Source: Apodospora peruviana (lineage: Eukaryota; Ascomycota; Sordariomycetes; Sordariales; Lasiosphaeriaceae). Taken from it: 64,000 bases of DNA. Below, piece after piece: positions 1 to 10,300 of the stretch. Location: contig JAUEDM010000002.1 in the NCBI GenBank assembly GCA_033439685.1, forward strand, positions 1,736,001-1,800,000. Reading direction: 5' to 3'. The translations under genes were made by a program, and so were the position numbers. The notes under the pieces were generated by a model. The model saw nothing but the letters and a program-made list of their open reading frames with translations, had not been told where the DNA came from and searched no databases. Numbering within the stretch: the stretch's first letter is position 1; each line of letters starts with the position of its first letter.

Positions 1-1
1 G

Positions 2-202
2 CGGGGAGATGTCGGTTCGCGGTATGCGATGCAGACGTGGAAGACGAGGGGAGTCCACCCGCTTGACAGCGGTAACGATCTCTCCCCATCTGCGAGTGTC
101 GACGGCGGGAAACGCAATAGCACCGAATTGATCGTCGACAGGGGGCCGCCGGGCGGTGGTGGGATCACCAAGGTGACGGAGGTTACTGTTACGAGGGAGT
201 AA
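2..202 (+). CDS. C-terminal end of an unidentified protein, possibly a fungal rhodopsin-domain membrane protein (5' partial)
   Basis: Reading frame 2 is open from the window edge for 66 codons and stops at TAA 200-202. The visible tail is polar, Gly/Ser/Asp-rich and ends in ITKVTEVTVTRE. A short beta-like ending of the form I-K-x-T/V-E-V-x-V is common at the cytoplasmic C-terminus of fungal seven-helix 'rhodopsin domain' integral membrane proteins, and their linker before it is similarly polar; that is the only reason for the family suggestion. No transmembrane part lies inside the window, so the assignment is weak. The other two forward frames are closed early, which supports this one as coding. 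Everything upstream, including the start and any introns, is outside the window. Confidence 0.5.
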   Translation, partial: RGDVGSRYAMQTWKTRGVHPLDSGNDLSPSASVDGGKRNSTELIVDRGPPGGGGITKVTEVTVTRE

Positions 203-1620
203 GGGAGCTACTAATAACGGAACGGAAGGCAGATTGGATTGTTTTCGGGGGTCTGGACGAGAGGAAGGAGCCTAATTGCATGGCATACTCGAGTATAGTA
301 AGATTTAATAATGTGTAATTTGGTTGTATATATTATATAGTTGTAAGAACATAATCAGGAGGAGCATGTGGGGAGTCCAACCTTCTTACCCTCTTCAACC
401 TCAAAAGCAAGGAAAAATTAAATATCTTGCATCGTCTCCCTAAGGTTCGACGTTGAACCATTCATTCTGACATTTCTGCTGGATGTACTAGTTCTAGAGT
501 CAAACATCATGACGTACAAATGAACTTGCCACTCAGAAGACGCCTTTACTTTGGCAAGTTTGCCAGCTTCTTGATGCCAACGTGAGACGTATTACCTAGC
601 TGCCCAATATCAAACATATTAACTGTCACGCCCAAGATGTTAAAGTCTTCCCAGTCTGAACGATAAGGATCTCAGCTCCCAACCAACATTCTCCCAACAA
701 GGCAATAATGGTCTTACTTGTAGTAATTCACCAGCAAAATCGTTATGCTCAAGAGAGCACGTTTTCCTGCTAATCACAGCCAAACGTGATAACACCCCTG
801 ATTTTTCTCTGACAAGAATATTTCTTGGTGCGGTGACATTTGGACGGTTTCCCCGACTGGGAGTTTATTATCCCCTCCTGTTAGATTATCAATATGTCGT
901 CGACGACGACATATACAATGATACCGACAAAGTGAATCATGACGATATTCCACGCTTGGCCACCCTTAATGTTGATCATATATGCGTTTAAATTGGGATA
1001 CATCCAAACCATATCCCGCAATCGGCTAGGTTGTCGGTTGACTTCACGCCAAAGACTCTAACTGCCCGGCACAGACTGGAACCCCATAATCACTCCAGGC
1101 AGCAAAAACATGACAATAGTCGACATACAGACAATATCAACGTCCCTGGAACATCCCGACCCGGGAGAGGGCCAAGGCGAACAATGATACTCACACTCGT
1201 CAACACACAGTTCAGCACAACACGTACGCACCTTGTAACGACTTTTACTTCCTCTAAATGACCGAGTTTGGATAGCTTTCCTGCCCATGAGTGGTCGGCA
1301 AGCCCATAGACAATATAGATAGATATATGAGGTATATTTAAACCACTAATATACCAAAAGCCGACCCGTAGGAGTGCACGGATGGACGGCCATTGAACCC
1401 TAAGAGGTATACATACAAAACAGGAGAGGAAGAAAACCCAAACGCCTATCCGCCACCGCCGCCCTGGTCCGACTGCTGTTAGTACCATCGGTCTGCCAAA
1501 GCCAAACTAACAAAGACCCAGAATGCAATGCCAAACCACACCGCAATCAATCAACCCCTTTTTATGTATTCCATATTCCATATTCCATACACGAACAATG
1601 CCACCAGTAACAGAGTCAGT
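203..1620. other. Intergenic, no gene seen
   Basis: About 1.4 kb between two genes whose 3' ends face each other (the left gene on +, the phosphoesterase on -). Only short overlapping frames are present on both strands, none with recognisable protein character. The stretch at about 290-350 is AT-rich. One perfect hairpin sequence lies at 892-914 (listed separately). Confidence 0.6.
892..914. repeat. Perfect 23-bp inverted repeat
   Basis: Arms ATATGTCGTCG (892-902) and CGACGACATAT (904-914) are exact reverse complements around a single A at 903. It lies in intergenic DNA far from the nearest coding ends. Function unknown; it could be a dimeric transcription-factor site or chance. Confidence 0.7.
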
Positions 1621-3508
1621 TCATTCCATAGGCATAATAGGCCGCCCACCATCGACAAGAATCAACTCATCGATCCTCTGCTTCACATCCTCGCCAAACT
1701 CAACGCGCTTCCACGTCGTGATCCTCGCCTCGTTCATGTCGAAATCGAAAATCCTGATCTTGCGATGGAAGCCCCCGTACCCGGCGTATCCCCCAAAGCC
1801 CGTGGCGCCGGCGTAGCACATCCACAGCGCCGGCTTGCCTTCTTCCGTTTTAGAGAGACCGCAGTACTCATTTACGTGGTCACTAATCACATAAACCAAA
1901 TTAGTTTTACTTCTTCCCTCACACAGATTCTCGGAGAAACTCACTGTCCACAACTAACCATCACCACCCCCTCCTCAACTAGCGCATCCCTAAACCCAGA
2001 GTTATACACCGGCGCGGTCGGGGGCTCCTTCCAATTGCCCACAAACGTCAGATTCCCGTCCCTGTACTCGGGCAGCGGGATATGAATAAACGCCACGTCC
2101 ATGTGCGTATGGCTGTACTCCTTGTGCTTCTTCTTCAAGCCCTGGGCCGTGCGCCGGAACCAGTCGATCTGGTTGTTCTTGATCCAGTCGTACCCCTTGA
2201 ATTTCCGCTCGTTGGGCGAGTATGCGTGCGTGTCGAGCAGATACACCGTCAGAGCGGAATGGCCCGAGCTGCCCCGGGCCGCGACCTCGATGTAATAGTT
2301 GCCCACGCCGTCGATGTCTTCCGGTCCGGCGCGGGATAACGAATAAGGTAGTGTCTCGATGAGATCCATCTGCGCGACGCGCGAGAGGGATCCTTCGTCG
2401 TCGTGGTTCCCAAAGATGGAAACATACGGGACTTTATGTTTGATAAGTAATTGTGCGTATTTGAAAATCGCCTGCCGCCATCTGTCTGTCAGCTTTCTCG
2501 TTTCCCACAAGCAATAAAACGGAAGAAAAAAACTCACCGTCTGCGTATCCGGCGCGGTATCGCCGTTAACTTGATCACCGCTCAGGACCACCAGATCCGG
2601 CTTCTCCTCTTCCAGCACCCGTAGCACAAAATCCATCGTCCGCGGATCCGCGTCGCACTTGCCGCCGTTCCAGTCCTCGGGCATCGCATCTCTGCACTTT
2701 CCGACCCCGGTGCTGAGATGCAGATCGGCCAGCTGCATGATCTTGAACCGCCCGTTATCGTTGATCCGCGGCGTCGGCTTGAAGGGCGCCACCGGTGTGC
2801 CCCTGCGGGCCGTGAGATGCGCCACGGGTATGCTCGAGGGCCCGTCGAGCAGTAGCGGCGTGCCCGCCACGGCCCAGCCGTCTCTCCCCTCCACCGCGTC
2901 CTCGCCGAATATCACGTCCACCGCCGTCACCGCGCTCTTGGAATCGCTCGCCGTCCGCTTGGCACTCCGCTTGATCCACAGCCCGGCCGGCCTGTCCTCC
3001 CATTCGTCACCACTATTCTTGTCAGCACCACCGCCGGCGGCCGCCTTGTTGGGGTTAAGCCGGCCGACCGTCACGTCGATGACGACTTTGTCCTCGGCCG
3101 TCAGCTCCTCCTCCCTCTTGCGGCGCACGTGCACGTAGGCGGTGTTGCCCAACCAGCCCTTCCCCAAGTAGAGATCCTTCTCGATGCGGTGCCATTTGTC
3201 CGGGTCGAGCTTGCACGACGAAAAGATGTTTATGGTCGAGCATGTCGTGATCTCAATGTCGGTGATGACGGACCCGGCGTGGTGCGTGGGCAGGTACTCG
3301 TGTAGGGCGTTTGGTAAGACGCGGAAGTTGCGATCTAAGAAGAAGATGACGATGAATGTGAATATTGCGGCTGTCGTGGCCTGGATGACGGTGCGGACCT
3401 GTTTTTTTTTTGGTTTCCTTTTTGTTAACAAACCCCTATTTCAGGACAGGTTTGGGTTGAGAGATTGGGGGTTTGACGGTAGTAGTAACTTACAATGCGT
3501 CGTGTCAT
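1621..3508 (-). CDS. Calcineurin-like phosphoesterase, Dcr2-type, membrane-anchored
   Basis: Four exons on the minus strand: 3494-3508, 2538-3398, 1945-2471 and 1621-1882, giving 554 aa. Introns are 3399-3493, 2472-2537 and 1883-1944, each with a GT donor and AG acceptor. The first coding exon is only 15 nt (MTRRI) and joins VRTVIQATTAA, which restores an ATG; the long downstream frame itself has no ATG at its start. A hydrophobic segment at about residues 11-30 is a likely signal anchor. The metallophosphatase motifs are all visible in order: QLADLHLS, SGDQVNG, GNHDDEG, HIPLPEY, and GHDHVNEYC, whose Gly-His junction is created only by removing the last intron. In yeast Dcr2 is a phosphatase acting in cell-cycle entry and in dephosphorylating the UPR sensor Ire1; that role is known for the family and inferred here. 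Confidence 0.9.
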
Positions 3509-3925
3509 CGTGAACAGGAACTACTGTAGGGCTGTCGTTGTTGACCGCCTCCCGCTGGGGAATCACCAGGCATCTACCTGGTTGAGACCAGAATTTCCCT
3601 TCTTTATTGCTGAACTGGATTCTTCTCGAACAACGCGCCCGACTGCTCTATGCCCATTTTTTGTCTTCTGTCGCGCTGCTCCTCACTTGCTGTATCATCG
3701 ATCGTTGGGAAATGCGCAAGAGAGTTCGGGTGGTGGGTTTGGCAATCGAGTTGTGCCCCTTTTTTTTCTCCAAGGTTGAGGCAAAGGTTCGGAGAGGGAG
3801 CTTGTGATGGTTAGGGGTTCCAGACCACGGGGTCAACTTTCGGTCGCGCAGATCCGGGGAACTTTGTCCAAGGTTGCAAGGAAAGCTTAAGAAGGTGCAA
3901 GTCGACCACTGTCTGTTTACTAGAA
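3509..3925. other. Upstream region of the phosphoesterase gene
   Basis: Non-coding sequence directly upstream (to the right) of the minus-strand phosphoesterase start. It should contain its promoter and 5' leader, but no clear TATA box or operator can be singled out. It passes into the AT-rich repeat island at about 3926. Confidence 0.4.
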
Positions 3926-4050
3926 AACTGGAAAATAAATTTATTATATACACCCCCTTCCAGTTTATACGTATTATAATATACTATTAAATACATAATT
4001 TATACGTTATACTTCTAGTTAATAAATTTAATTTTAAATTATTGTGACAG
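3926..4050. repeat. AT-rich block, degraded repeat DNA
   Basis: Very AT-rich stretch (long runs of TA, TTA and AAT) with no coding frame, abutting the first copy of the duplicated element. Such composition next to repeat copies is typical of fungal DNA hit by repeat-induced point mutation (RIP), but RIP indices were not computed. Confidence 0.5.
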
Positions 4051-4084
4051 CGTTGCACAATGACCCACACCACTGAGCTAACTG

Positions 4085-4629
4085 TAACAACCTGTGTGTG
4101 GGGTAACCTTGACAACACAAGGTCCACAAGAGTGTCTGTTGCTCCACAGAGCCACAAGGGGTTTTAGGTCTTAGGTAGGGGTAATTGTGACGTAGGCTAT
4201 ATAAACCGTACAGTATTCCAGAGTCTTCGACTTGGAATTCTGGCTTCCTTTTACAGGGCTGGCATGGCGCACTGGTATGGTTGTGTACTATTGGCTGGGT
4301 TGTTACAGTAATCACAAAGAGTATCAGTTCCAAAGAACACACAAGATGCGCAGTTGACACAACAAACTATTGCCAAAGTACTTGTATTGATTACTGCCGT
4401 AATAAATCCTCCAAGAGAGTGCCAGACTCTCGCGACTATATAGAAATACTACGGCCAATGAGAAGTGACCTGTGAGACCCAACCACTCGGTCGTCTGGGC
4501 CATCCGTGACCCACGGGACCCGAACACTGGGTCGCCTGGGTCAGCCAGGCGGCTGTCGTCAACCGTTACCAGCCGTGGGGCACCTGTTTACGGCTGCCAA
4601 ATTCTGTACCCAATCCGGATTCGTAACAC
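4085..4629 (+). repeat. Copy A of a degraded LTR- or MITE-like element (5' truncated)
   Basis: From GTAACAACCTGTGTG at about 4085 the sequence runs in parallel with copy B at about 5063-5584, sharing long near-identical blocks (for example GATGCGCAGTTGACAC and TTGATTACTGCCGTAATAAA). It ends at about 4629 in CCAATCCGGATTCGTAACA, the same terminal motif as copy B. Copy A carries about 120 bp at roughly 4190-4310 that B lacks. The left terminal motif present in copy B is not found here, so A looks truncated on that side. No intact protein is encoded. Confidence 0.7.
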
Positions 4630-4824
4630 TAAACCTGACAGCCGCTGACAGCTGCCAGATGCTCTGGCAGGCTGGTGGTAGCCTGGACGAATAAGGTACT
4701 AGCGCATGGCACTAGTCCCATCTGGACTAGGGCTGTGCACGGACTAACCAGTCCCTATATAAGACCAACTTGCAAGCCAGGGTCCTCGAATTGATCGTGC
4801 AACTACATCAATAAAAAAGCTATT

Positions 4825-4958
4825 ACAAGGTTGAGCCATGATATGAAAGCTACTGTATGAAAGCATTTAGTTTAACATATTTAAAAAATAAAAGTTAATC
4901 AGATAAATTATTTAATATAATTATAATTTCTGTCTATACAAAAATTGTCATAGTGTGG
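4825..4958. repeat. AT-rich block between the two element copies
   Basis: Strongly AT-rich spacer with no coding content, separating the end of copy A and its flank from copy B. Together with 3926-4050 it gives the island the patchwork composition expected for RIP-affected repeats. Confidence 0.45.
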
Positions 4959-4959
4959 C

Positions 4960-5584
4960 TGTTACGAACCCGGATTGGAGGATTAGGCGAGGAAGTCCCT
5001 AGGCCTATCAGAGGGTGCTCTGCGGGACACAGGGTCTTGGTACAGAGCAATTGTGGTCTGTTGTAACAACCTGTGTATGGGGGCGACCTTGACAACACAA
5101 GGTCCGCAAGAGTATTTATTGCTCCACAGAGCAGTAAGGGTTGTAGGTCTTGGGTAGGGGGTAATCACGAGGAGTATCGATTCCAATGAACACACAAGAT
5201 GCGCAGTTGACACGACAACTATTGCCAAAGTACTTGTATTGATTACTGCCGTAATAAATCCATCTTCGAGAGTGCCGGACTCTCGCAACTATATAGAAGT
5301 GCTATAACCAATGAGAATAGCCCCATAAGACCCAACCCTTGGGCCTTCTGGGTCGTCCACAACCTACGGGAATATCCCCATGAGACCCAGCCACTGGGCC
5401 CTCTGGGTCATCCGCGACCCATGGGACCCGAACGCCGGGTCGCCTGGGTCGGTCAGGCGGCTACCGCCGCCTGTCGCCAGCCGTGGCAGCCGTTACCGGC
5501 CGCCTACCTTGGCAGCCAATCCGGGCTTGCAACATGGCAGCCAATCCGGGCTTGCAACATGGCAGCCAATCCGGGCTCGTAACA
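4960..5584 (+). repeat. Copy B of the element, with terminal inverted repeats: solo LTR or MITE candidate
   Basis: Starts TGTTACGAACCCGGATTGG at 4960 and ends CCAATCCGGGCTCGTAACA at 5584; these 19-nt termini are inverted repeats with one mismatch, and the element begins TG and ends CA. Length is 625 bp. TG...CA ends beginning TGTTACG are common on fungal Ty3/gypsy LTRs, so a solo LTR is the first guess; a non-autonomous DNA element is the alternative. The flanks (GTGGC before, ACTGC after) do not form a clear target-site duplication. Homologous to copy A, but with an extra internal repeat of a GACCCAnnC-TTCTGGGTCG-type block and the triplicated 25-bp unit near its end. Confidence 0.65.
5511..5584 (+). 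repeat. 25-bp tandem repeat, three units, inside copy B
   Basis: Units 5511-5535, 5536-5560 and 5561-5584 each begin GGCAGCCAATCCGGGCT. The last unit has CGTAACA in place of TGCAACAT and forms the element's right terminus. Copy A has only a single unit, so this is a local expansion of the terminal motif. Confidence 0.8.
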
Positions 5585-6450
5585 ACTGCAGGCCGTACTA
5601 CGAATTGCACACCTTCTATAGAGCTAAAGGTAGCCCTGTAGAAGTAGTTCATTGATAGTGTATTTCTCAATACAACGAATATAGCTATTAATGCAGTATA
5701 GTTGTGGTAGGAAAAGGATGATGTATTAGAAGAGAATATTACAGGGCTTCCACTTCCTTAAGTGTGTGCCCTGCGCTATGGCTTATCTAATCTATCTAGT
5801 GCTTGTGACGATGGTGTAGACACGTGACCTGCAAGTGGCTCGTGCACCTACACCACTTCCTTCGGTCGAGCGTATTGTAATTTGCTCTTTCTTCTTTTTC
5901 TTCTTTTTCTTCTTTGTCTTACTATTTTCATAGCATACTATAGATTATAGGAGCTTGACCCTACTTTCTTACGTGGCACATGACAGTGCTTAGCCTTTGC
6001 GCTATCATGCGCCAGCAGCCAGCCACCAGCCACATTAGTAAGCCAGCTTTTCCTGCATCAGGTGGGGTTGGGGTATGAAATATTAGTTTAGGTTTTCCGG
6101 TTTTCTGGTTTTCTAGTAAACAGACAGTGGCCGACCTACACCCCCCAAAAAGCTCCGCTAAGACACCCCTGCCTACTTTCAGGCGCTGGCGGGTCTTGGC
6201 CTTTTTTGATCTTTGCCGGACTGACCACTCGGCTGTTGAGTGGCGGAAACGGGCCGCCACTCACCATTTCATCTCGGGAATATACGGAGGACTGGACCTC
6301 GGACTTGGAATTTTTCAAGAACACATTATTGGAACATGTAGGACTACAGGCGAAACGACTACTGGAACGATATAATCACAATCTCCGGGTGGCTAAACCA
6401 GCTCCATGAGTACCAGGTTCATGGTCACTCGCCCATCTTCCGAACCACAT
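5585..6450. repeat. Remaining repeat-island sequence, with a pyrimidine tract and a possible coding relic
   Basis: Holds a pure CT tract at about 5883-5918 (repeats of CTTCTTTTT). At about 6124-6409 there is a short open stretch whose forward frame from 6206 reads like genuine protein (for example EDWTSDLEFFKNTLLEHVG and AKRLLERYNHNLR). This may be a remnant of a transposon or host gene. No family was recognised and no start, stop or splice signals are convincing. Confidence 0.3.
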
Positions 6451-7395
6451 CTGATGATAATTTCTTAAATATTTTGTCAAGTTGCGTGTATCTACTTAAC
6501 ATTATGCTTAATTCATTCCATTCCACCCAAACCACGCATTCAACGCCGTAACGTTGCGTGGCTAAGCTCATGTAACTGGATATGACTGCTGGGTGTCTCT
6601 CTTCTCATCCTAAAGGATGAAAGTGCTTCAAAGACGCTTGCTCGCTCATAAAACAAAAAGACGAATCGCTAAGCCTTCCCAAACCGTTAAAAATCCAAAA
6701 ATCCAAAAATGTATGTTCCTATTCATCACCATCTCTCTGGTGACAATCTCATCCAGCAGGTCGGTCGGTCCAGCGAAACAAATCTCTCGTCCATCCACGG
6801 ACACATAAACTTCTTCCCTTTCCCTCACTCTTCTGTCTCTCTTTCCCTTCTCAATCCATCCACACCGGCTTAGGACGGAGAGACACAGCAAACCAAGATG
6901 TTGAAGAGCAGAAGCATGAGAAGATATGGAAGTAAAGCGGTGGAGGGATGGAGTGTAGGTTGCGCAAGATAGACCAGCTTTTCCTCATTACCGAGCAGTA
7001 TTCCTCCACACAACACGCCATTAAATTCCAACTCTCGGCTGCCAGCCATCACATGTGTATAGTGGTAAAATAATAATAATAATAATGATAATAAAGCGAC
7101 ATATCATCTCGACCGTAATGAGATGAGAAAATCCAAAGAAAAAAAGTCCCTTGCGGGAATAAATATCTGCCGTCCTGTGTTTTACCGGCTAAGATTTCTT
7201 TCTGATGAAGATTCTGTTTCGTCTGCCCGATGGACAGGAAAATGCATCTCTAGGCCACTGGCTAGCAGGGCCGAGCTGTTGTGGGCTTGCGCCTCTTTGG
7301 TCTTTCTCTCTTTTGTAAAATAAAATCAGATTGGCTTGGACTGTAATGAAATAAAAAGGCGTAAAAATGATTCAGACGGGAGTAGCCTGACAGAT
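6451..7395. other. Intergenic / 3' region of the methyltransferase-like gene
   Basis: No gene seen. The part next to 7396 is the expected 3' UTR of the minus-strand gene. A (TAA)n microsatellite with one interruption lies at 7071-7094. Confidence 0.5.
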
Positions 7396-10300
7396 TCATA
7401 TGCTGGCAACACGAGCCCTGCCATCGGGAACACGCGCGTGGCAGACCATCAACTTGAGACTTGTGCCCCATTCTTCGCACTCGGCGAGCAAGGCGCGATC
7501 GTTCCACAGACCGGCCCGTGGACCGGCGGCAGCAGCGGCAGCGCTCTCGTAACAGCGACTATACCACCACCGGCCGACTTTTGCAACCATCTTGGTGATG
7601 CTCTCATCAGCAACGGGGCCTTCGTCGCTGATCATCTCGGGTAGGCTGCGGTCATCTTTTCGGTGTTTGCTCCGCTCCCTGTCCCTGCTGTTCCGAGTCA
7701 CCTCATTTGATGCTCTTTTCCCCTGTTGGCTAGTCTCACTGCTGGATGACCGTCCGATGGCGCTCGCAACAGGCACACCAACCCGGCAGGTCTTGATATC
7801 TGCAAACCCCTTCCGACCAAGCAGGCGGAGCATGAGATCTGAGGTTGAGCCGAGGCTGGTATCGGGTGCTCTGGCGTGGATGCGTTCCTTGAGCCGACGG
7901 ATAGCGCGGCGTCCACGGTTTCCCATATTATTCAGGTCGACATCGAGAATCGCCAACTCGATGAAGCCCCCAGGCTTCAGGACACGTCGAGCCTCCGACA
8001 TGACATTTTGATAGTGTGCCTCCGGGGCCGCCGATGGAAAGCGGAAGACGACCGAGGTAAAACTTTGTGGTCCGAACGGGAACTTTTCGGCATGGGACGT
8101 ATACTGAATTTGATGGTGGTTGGGAGGGCTTAGCGGGAATGCTGAGGAAGTCTGGTAATCTGTTGGCAAAGGGGGGCGGGGCGATAAGTTGAAGAATGTC
8201 GCTGCTGGATATGTCTCTGCGGCATAGAATGACCAATCATCATTACCCAGCCCATCGATAACCAGAATTGAGTGACGCTTGAGTGAGCCGACGACAGGAA
8301 TTAGTTCATCTCGGACGGGACTGAAGAGTACATGCCCAAAGGTAAGCCATTTGCTGACCGTCATAGACCCAACCCGCAAGTTGACCTGTGATAGTGGAGA
8401 ACTGTCTTGAGAGCCCAGGCTGCTGCCACTTGCATCTGATTGTCGCACCTGGCGTTTGGGATCACTGCTATCCCGCTGTCTCTGTGGGATTTGCTGGCCA
8501 ACAACTTCGCGATAGTCGCCTTCTTCACGCCCATTAGAGAATTCGGTCTCAGAAAAGGACACTACCGGACCGGAGTCCAGATCTAGTGCTTGCCTTATCT
8601 TTTCACCGAAGTTCAGACTGTAGATGCTTGAGGTCACCGGCTCCTTCTCTGGTTCTTGCCCAGGGTTTAGAGCCTGATCCAGGCTCTGCATAGGATGATT
8701 GCTGAGAGTCGGAGACTCCAGGGGTGGCTCGACTTGTTTCCCTTTGTCTAGTTTAGACGCGTCAAGCTGGATTGTTTTCCGAAGCGATGCTCCCTGCAAA
8801 GGCATAACTCTCATAGTGTCATCCCCAAGAAGGTCATTGTACTCGTCCCAGATCTCGTCTTCGGCGAGCGGAGCGGTTGGACTGGGGACCACAGCGGTGG
8901 CACCGGAATACGGAAATAAACCTCCTGCACTGCTTGATGTTGTTGTCGTGGTCGACTGAGAGTTCGTCCTGGGAGAGAAAGATAGAAACTCCTGCCCAAT
9001 TCCGCCAGAGCCTGGATGGATCAGTTCTTGCTCGAGGCTGTATATCAAAGCCGAGGCATTGGTTCCGCTCGTTGAAATGGATCCATCCTGCGTGAGTTCA
9101 GGAGTGGAGATCTTAGGCGGACTCGGCCCCTTCGCCACAAATTCCGCATCACGGACATCCTCGACTGGTATGGGGGTCTGGTAGCTAAGCCTGTGAAATG
9201 GCCTGGAGAAGCTCTTGGGCGAGACTTGTTCAGCCCGAGCACTGACAACCTTCGGTATGCGACCGACCTGAGGGAGTCTGCTTGGGCGGCCACCAACTTG
9301 TTGCACAGGCGCCGCCTGTCTAGCTGGTGCCGGAGTCGGCACGGGAACAGGTTGTGGCTGAGGCAGTGACGGGCGCGGGAGCTTCACGGGCGACGTGACT
9401 TGACGTAATGCGGCGGGCATTGACGGCTGATTCCCCAGCCTGATTGGCTTATAGTGCGACAGGTCATGCCTTATGGGAGAGACCACCTTCTCCACGCTTG
9501 GCACCTGAGGAGGATGAGAGGCAACACCCTTCGCTTCGCGTAGAATTTCGCCCAGATCAGGTGCGTCGACATCCTCTTGTTCTGAATCCATCATGGCGTA
9601 AAATGGGACAGGCTTGGCTTGGACAACTTTTACAGTTGCAGCGACAGTGCTTGATGTATCAACCTGCTTCTTTTCGATGGCAGGCTGACTTTGTGACCGA
9701 CTGAAAAAGTTCCATTTGCGAGGAGATCGAGCTCGTTTTAAGAGCTTCTTGGGGCCCGAGTTGGTTGCCACGCCGTCCAATTCCCTGCCGGCAGCAACTG
9801 ATCCTGTGGATGGACCGAACATCGAGTCGTCAGACATGATGCTAGCGTCCGTGCTAGCTATCGAGGGCGAAACGACCTTGCCCCGCGTGACTATCGGTTT
9901 CGGTATCCTTGGAGCGTCTCGCTCCCCAGACTTGAGTCGTTGCATTGATCTTCTCAGGGCGAGGGAAGATCTTGCAAGTGCTTCAGAGTCACTGCTGTCG
10001 GATGGACGCCGGCTGCCGAGTGAGGGGGTGTGAGCTGCTGGACGTGGAAGTGGTGAAGGCCACAAAGTAAGCCGAGGGCCCTCGCGTGACGACCACGAGG
10101 CCTGGGAGCTGTCTCGAGACTCAATGCTTAGTCGATTGCACGGGATGCTTTGGTTGCTATCGGTGCGGCACAACTCCGAACTAGTGTTTCTGTTCTCGAC
10201 AATCTCACCACCAGAAATGACAACAGGTGCCATCCGTTCAAGTAAAAACGGATCATGCGACTGGTTACTGCTGAGGCTTTCCTGCGAGGACATAGTCCCA

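Noticed and set aside
1090..1488. 132-codon minus-strand frame with hydrophobic start
   Set aside because: Composition is random-looking, there is no family resemblance, it overlaps other frames, and it sits in a region with no other gene signals.
4960..5584. Target-site duplication around the TGTTACG...CGTAACA element
   Set aside because: Left flank GTGGC and right flank ACTGC do not match, so no insertion footprint can be claimed.
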